This document shows positions 39,351 through 41,375 of a stretch of 41,375 nt of DNA, in pieces (position 1 is the first letter of the stretch; every line of letters begins with the position of its first letter). The stretch spans positions 1 to 41,375 of the forward strand of contig NZ_JAJNAG010000029.1 in assembly GCF_021010575.1 (NCBI RefSeq), written 5' to 3'. This stretch comes from Limnobaculum eriocheiris. GTDB lineage: Bacteria > Pseudomonadota > Gammaproteobacteria > Enterobacterales > Enterobacteriaceae. The position numbers were made by a program, and so were the translations under genes. The notes beneath the pieces are model-generated. The model saw nothing but the letters and a program-made list of their open reading frames with translations. It ran no database searches and was not told the DNA's origin.

Positions 39351-40148
39351 TTATTTTCCACTTAATACGTTATGGATGTGCTGTAACCAGTCTGGTACGC
39401 CTAAGGCGAAAGACTGCAGCAACTTAACGTCGAAACCACGGAAGAAACCACTCAGGACGAACAGTAGAATCACTGCAATCATCATAGTACGAGTGATTTT
39501 GTTCCAGCCGTTGTCATCAACACCTTTACCAATCAGGATACCAAGCACTAAACCAGGAATAGCGTTACCCATGATTAACTGAGCACAACCACCAAACAGG
39601 GTGGCCCAGAAACCAGAACGACGACCCGCATCCATTGCCGCCAACCAGAAAATAACTGGCATCACGGTGTTAACCAGCAGGTTAGCCGCAGGAACCAGTA
39701 CGTTAGTCGCTGTAGTTTGCAAAGAAGCCGGAACCGCAGATGCGGTGGTATTCAGGAAGGCAACCACCAGCGCACCGATAATTCCACAGGCAATCGCCAT
39801 TTTTCTTGGGTTATGCAGTGTTTCAGTGACGTTACGATTTTTGATCATCAGAGCAGCAGCACCCCAGTTAGGGATGATGCGGTGATCAACGTCTTGAGTA
39901 AACGCACCGGCAGCAACAGAAGATGCCCAGGCGTTAAAGAAAAAGCCTAAACCAAAAGAGAAGTGAGAAGCCGGATCCCCTTCACAAGAGTTCAACTCCC
40001 CCAGGGTACGGAATGCACCCATTCCTTGAACCGTTGGAGCATGGAACATACGAGCAGCACCGGCACCCAGGCCGAAACCGCAGAGACCACCGATAATCAG
40101 GGACTTTATCAGTATCTCAAAAATAGAAACAGTGGTATTTGCATCCAT
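39351..40148 (-). CDS. DUF4311 family membrane protein
   Basis: A 265-residue membrane protein of the DUF4311 family (E. faecalis EF_0832 type), function unknown. About six or seven hydrophobic segments are visible. A glycine-rich N-terminal helix pair (LIIGGLCGFGLGAGAARMFH) and the segment LNSCEGDPASHFSFGLGFFF stand out: Cys-Glu-Gly-Asp and His lie close to a membrane segment and may form a substrate site. Late segments include GNAIPGLVLGILIGKG. It is encoded between DUF4312 (33 bases) and DUF4310 and always seems to travel with them, so a two-subunit membrane channel is the natural inference. Confidence 0.85.
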   Translation of the reverse strand: MDANTTVSIFEILIKSLIIGGLCGFGLGAGAARMFHAPTVQGMGAFRTLGELNSCEGDPASHFSFGLGFFFNAWASSVAAGAFTQDVDHRIIPNWGAAALMIKNRNVTETLHNPRKMAIACGIIGALVVAFLNTTASAVPASLQTTATNVLVPAANLLVNTVMPVIFWLAAMDAGRRSGFWATLFGGCAQLIMGNAIPGLVLGILIGKGVDDNGWNKITRTMMIAVILLFVLSGFFRGFDVKLLQSFALGVPDWLQHIHNVLSGK

Positions 40149-40180
40149 TTGTTTTTCCTCTAAAACATTTCTGCCGATAA

Positions 40181-40477
40181 TTAAACCGGATCGAAATGTA
40201 TCTCTTGAACATTCAGCAAGGTCACATCTAAAGCAACATCTAAAACAACAGAGTAGAATTCACGTTTACGCGGCAGAAAGAAAAACAGGAACTTTTCGTT
40301 ACTCACTTTCACCGTGGCGTTAACGATTTCGACATCTTGAGGTTCGATGCGCAGGATGATGTTGGTGCTCTCTTTCAGGACCTTATGTTGTACGGAGTTC
40401 AATGCGTCAGCGATGGCTTTTTGTTTCGTATCCCCCCGACCACTAACGCGAACTGATGTTTTAAGATGTTCTTTCAT
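40181..40477 (-). CDS. DUF4312 family protein
   Basis: A 98-residue soluble protein of unknown function (E. faecalis EF_0831 type). It is rich in beta strands, with an N-terminal amphipathic helix (TKQKAIADALNSVQHKVLKE) and alternating hydrophobic strands after it (NIILRIEPQDVEIVNATV; FLFFFLPRKREFYSVVLDV). No catalytic motif is seen. Its ATG shares one base with the SFCGS stop (TAATG), a tight coupling that suggests the two soluble proteins are made in equal amounts and may bind each other. Confidence 0.85.
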   Translation of the reverse strand: MKEHLKTSVRVSGRGDTKQKAIADALNSVQHKVLKESTNIILRIEPQDVEIVNATVKVSNEKFLFFFLPRKREFYSVVLDVALDVTLLNVQEIHFDPV

Positions 40478-40842
40478 TATGCGTTGCCGTATTTTTTATT
40501 AAATGCTTTAACTAAACGCTCACCCAGCTCTTCTTTATCCATAAAACCAAAGCCCAGTACAGTGCAACCATCAGCAATAGCGGTTTCACCCTCTTCTACA
40601 GAGCGCATACCGTGACGCACTTTGTAGCCATATTTGTTTTGAGCAGTAATTGCACCTGCACCACCGCTTCCGCAGAAAGAGATCCCGATATCCCCCTGCT
40701 CTGCATTCATCACATCCCCCAGCTTCATATCCGCGGCGACACCAGGAATCACAATAGCTTTACCACCGGCCGCTTCAACGCCAGCAGCAACTTTTTGTCC
40801 TTTACCTAAACGGTCACCAATCACGACTACGATTTGTTTCAT
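40477..40842 (-). CDS. Glycine-rich SFCGS family protein
   Basis: A 121-residue soluble alpha/beta protein of the SFCGS family (E. faecalis EF_0830 type), function unknown. The name motif is GISFCGSGGAGAITAQ, with Cys57 at the start of a glycine loop. The start MKQIVVVIGDRLGKGQ has a strand followed by a helix, and a second strand-helix pair follows, the arrangement of small PTS EIIB-like or nucleotide-binding sandwich domains. The ATG at 40842 has GGAG nine bases upstream; an in-frame TTG five codons earlier is less likely. It overlaps DUF4312 by one base and follows the PRD gene by 20 bases. Confidence 0.87.
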   Translation of the reverse strand: MKQIVVVIGDRLGKGQKVAAGVEAAGGKAIVIPGVAADMKLGDVMNAEQGDIGISFCGSGGAGAITAQNKYGYKVRHGMRSVEEGETAIADGCTVLGFGFMDKEELGERLVKAFNKKYGNA

Positions 40843-40862
40843 CTGTTCTATCTCCAATAGGA

Positions 40863-41201
40863 TTAAGCGTTTGAACGCGCAATTTCAAAATGAACCGACA
40901 GCAGATAAGCTTCTTCAATCGGCAGGCCCGGCAGTGCATTTACTGCGCGCTCGGCCAGTGCCATTGATTCCGCAGAAATCTCATCAAACAGGGATTTATC
41001 TACTTCCGGCAGGGGTTCACCCGTTTTAGCCCTCAGGACCATTGCCTTGACGTGTGACTCCAGCATTTGCTGCTGAACGTCTGTGGTGTAAGCCCCTTCC
41101 TGTTTTAACCAACCATCAATCACCGTCAGAAGTTCACTGGTAACAACTTCAGGTTCCAGATTATCTTCCACCATGTTGAAACGAATATGACTCTCACTCA
41201 T
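40863..41201 (-). CDS. Small PRD-domain protein
   Basis: A 112-residue protein that is a single PTS regulation domain (E. faecalis EF_0829 type), without any DNA- or RNA-binding domain. The two histidine-bearing PRD segments are MLESHVKAMVLRAK (H50) and IEEAYLLSVHFEIA (H104). As a free-standing PRD it may be phosphorylated by HPr or an EII-like donor and act as a switch on the transporter or on the large PRD regulator at 33391-35328. It is the first gene of the operon in the window; an IS1-like element begins 47 bases before its start codon. Confidence 0.86.
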   Translation of the reverse strand: MSESHIRFNMVEDNLEPEVVTSELLTVIDGWLKQEGAYTTDVQQQMLESHVKAMVLRAKTGEPLPEVDKSLFDEISAESMALAERAVNALPGLPIEEAYLLSVHFEIARSNA

Positions 41202-41248
41202 GCAACTTTATCTCTAATATTCAAGCTCATTAATTATGGACGAATATC

Positions 41249-41375
41249 GGGTCGTGACGCATATTTAGTGTTGTGGTATTCTTCGCCCTTTGGATGATTG
41301 ATGGCAAAGATTGATGTAGTTTGTCCCCGCTGTTCTGAAACGAGTGATGTGATCCGAAACGGTCATTCCACCTCC
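41249..41375 (+). mobile_element. IS1-family insertion sequence, left end (partial)
   Basis: GGTCGTGACGCATATTTAGT at 41249 is the left inverted repeat, mirroring the right end at 115-126. The element leaves the window after 127 bases, inside insA. The TTTAGTG-GTGGTATTCTT stretch resembles the IS1 left-end promoter region. It has inserted 47 bases upstream of the PRD gene and is oriented away from the operon. Confidence 0.9.
41301..41375 (+). CDS. insA: IS1 family protein InsA, N-terminal fragment
   Basis: The first 25 codons, beginning MAKIDVVCPRCSETSD and continuing VIRNGHS, match the N-terminus of IS1 InsA (...CPSCSATDGVVRNGKS from memory). The CPRC pair begins the zinc finger of this DNA-binding regulator of IS1 transposition. 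The gene runs off the right edge. Confidence 0.88.
   Translation, partial: MAKIDVVCPRCSETSDVIRNGHSTS

Noticed and set aside
39139-39582. 147-codon plus-strand frame across DUF4310 and DUF4311
   Set aside because: It is antisense to two membrane protein genes and their gap, without a family match.

Overview
The window is a stretch of an Enterobacterales chromosome. Gene order and near full-length matches to E. coli proteins (BtuCD, IhfA, PheST, RplT, RpmI, InfC, ThrS, HtpX, Prc, ProQ, PyrF, LapAB, RibA, CysB, TopA, YciN, SohB, YciK) are unambiguous. The order departs from E. coli (no btuE, no acnA between cysB and ribA, no yniC), which points to an early-branching family; Budviciaceae (Budvicia, Pragia, Limnobaculum) is my guess, from memory of protein flavour only. 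Both ends of the window lie inside the same IS1-family element in the same orientation: the insB 3' end plus right inverted repeat at 1-126, and the left inverted repeat plus insA 5' end at 41249-41375. The 126 and 127 bases of IS at the two ends suggest a complete short-read contig broken at IS copies.

Layout. 202-9252 (all minus): btuC-btuD (vitamin B12 import) and the translation block thrS-infC-rpmI-rplT-[pheM leader]-pheS-pheT-ihfA, with the classic controls visible (thrS anticodon-like operator, AUU start of infC, pheM attenuator). 9253-13791: a possible decayed small gene, yniA, yniB, the 29-codon ynhF, purR with a PUR-box-like site, and an uncharacterised lipoprotein. 13816-22767: htpX, prc, proQ, msrC, yciH, pyrF, lapB, lapA, pgpB and ribA. 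22832-30077: cysB, topA, yciN, a VOC-fold protein, sohB and yciK.

30148-41201 is accessory and all on the minus strand. It holds two modules. The first is a DcuC-like transporter followed by an AbgA-like M20 amidohydrolase, preceded by a convincing FNR-type box and -10 element. The second is an eight-gene operon: a small PRD protein, the SFCGS protein, DUF4312, DUF4311, DUF4310, a metallo-amidohydrolase, a DgaE-like PLP enzyme and a DgaF-like KDGP aldolase. A separate gene for a large PRD/EIIA regulator follows. In the known dga (D-glucosaminate) system, DgaE and DgaF follow a mannose-family PTS; here the slot of the PTS is taken by four proteins of unknown function (two membrane, two small soluble). 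The best reading is an uncharacterised uptake system coupled to deacylation, deamination/dehydration and aldol cleavage of an acylated amino-sugar-acid-like compound. This is the most interesting system in the window.

Other unexplained structure: two diverged copies of a ~86-base intergenic repeat in opposite orientation (27977-28062 and 35444-35528), a run of small hairpins beside the first copy, and paired AGGTTAACCT palindromes upstream of yniA. No tRNA, rRNA, CRISPR array, integrase or prophage gene was seen.
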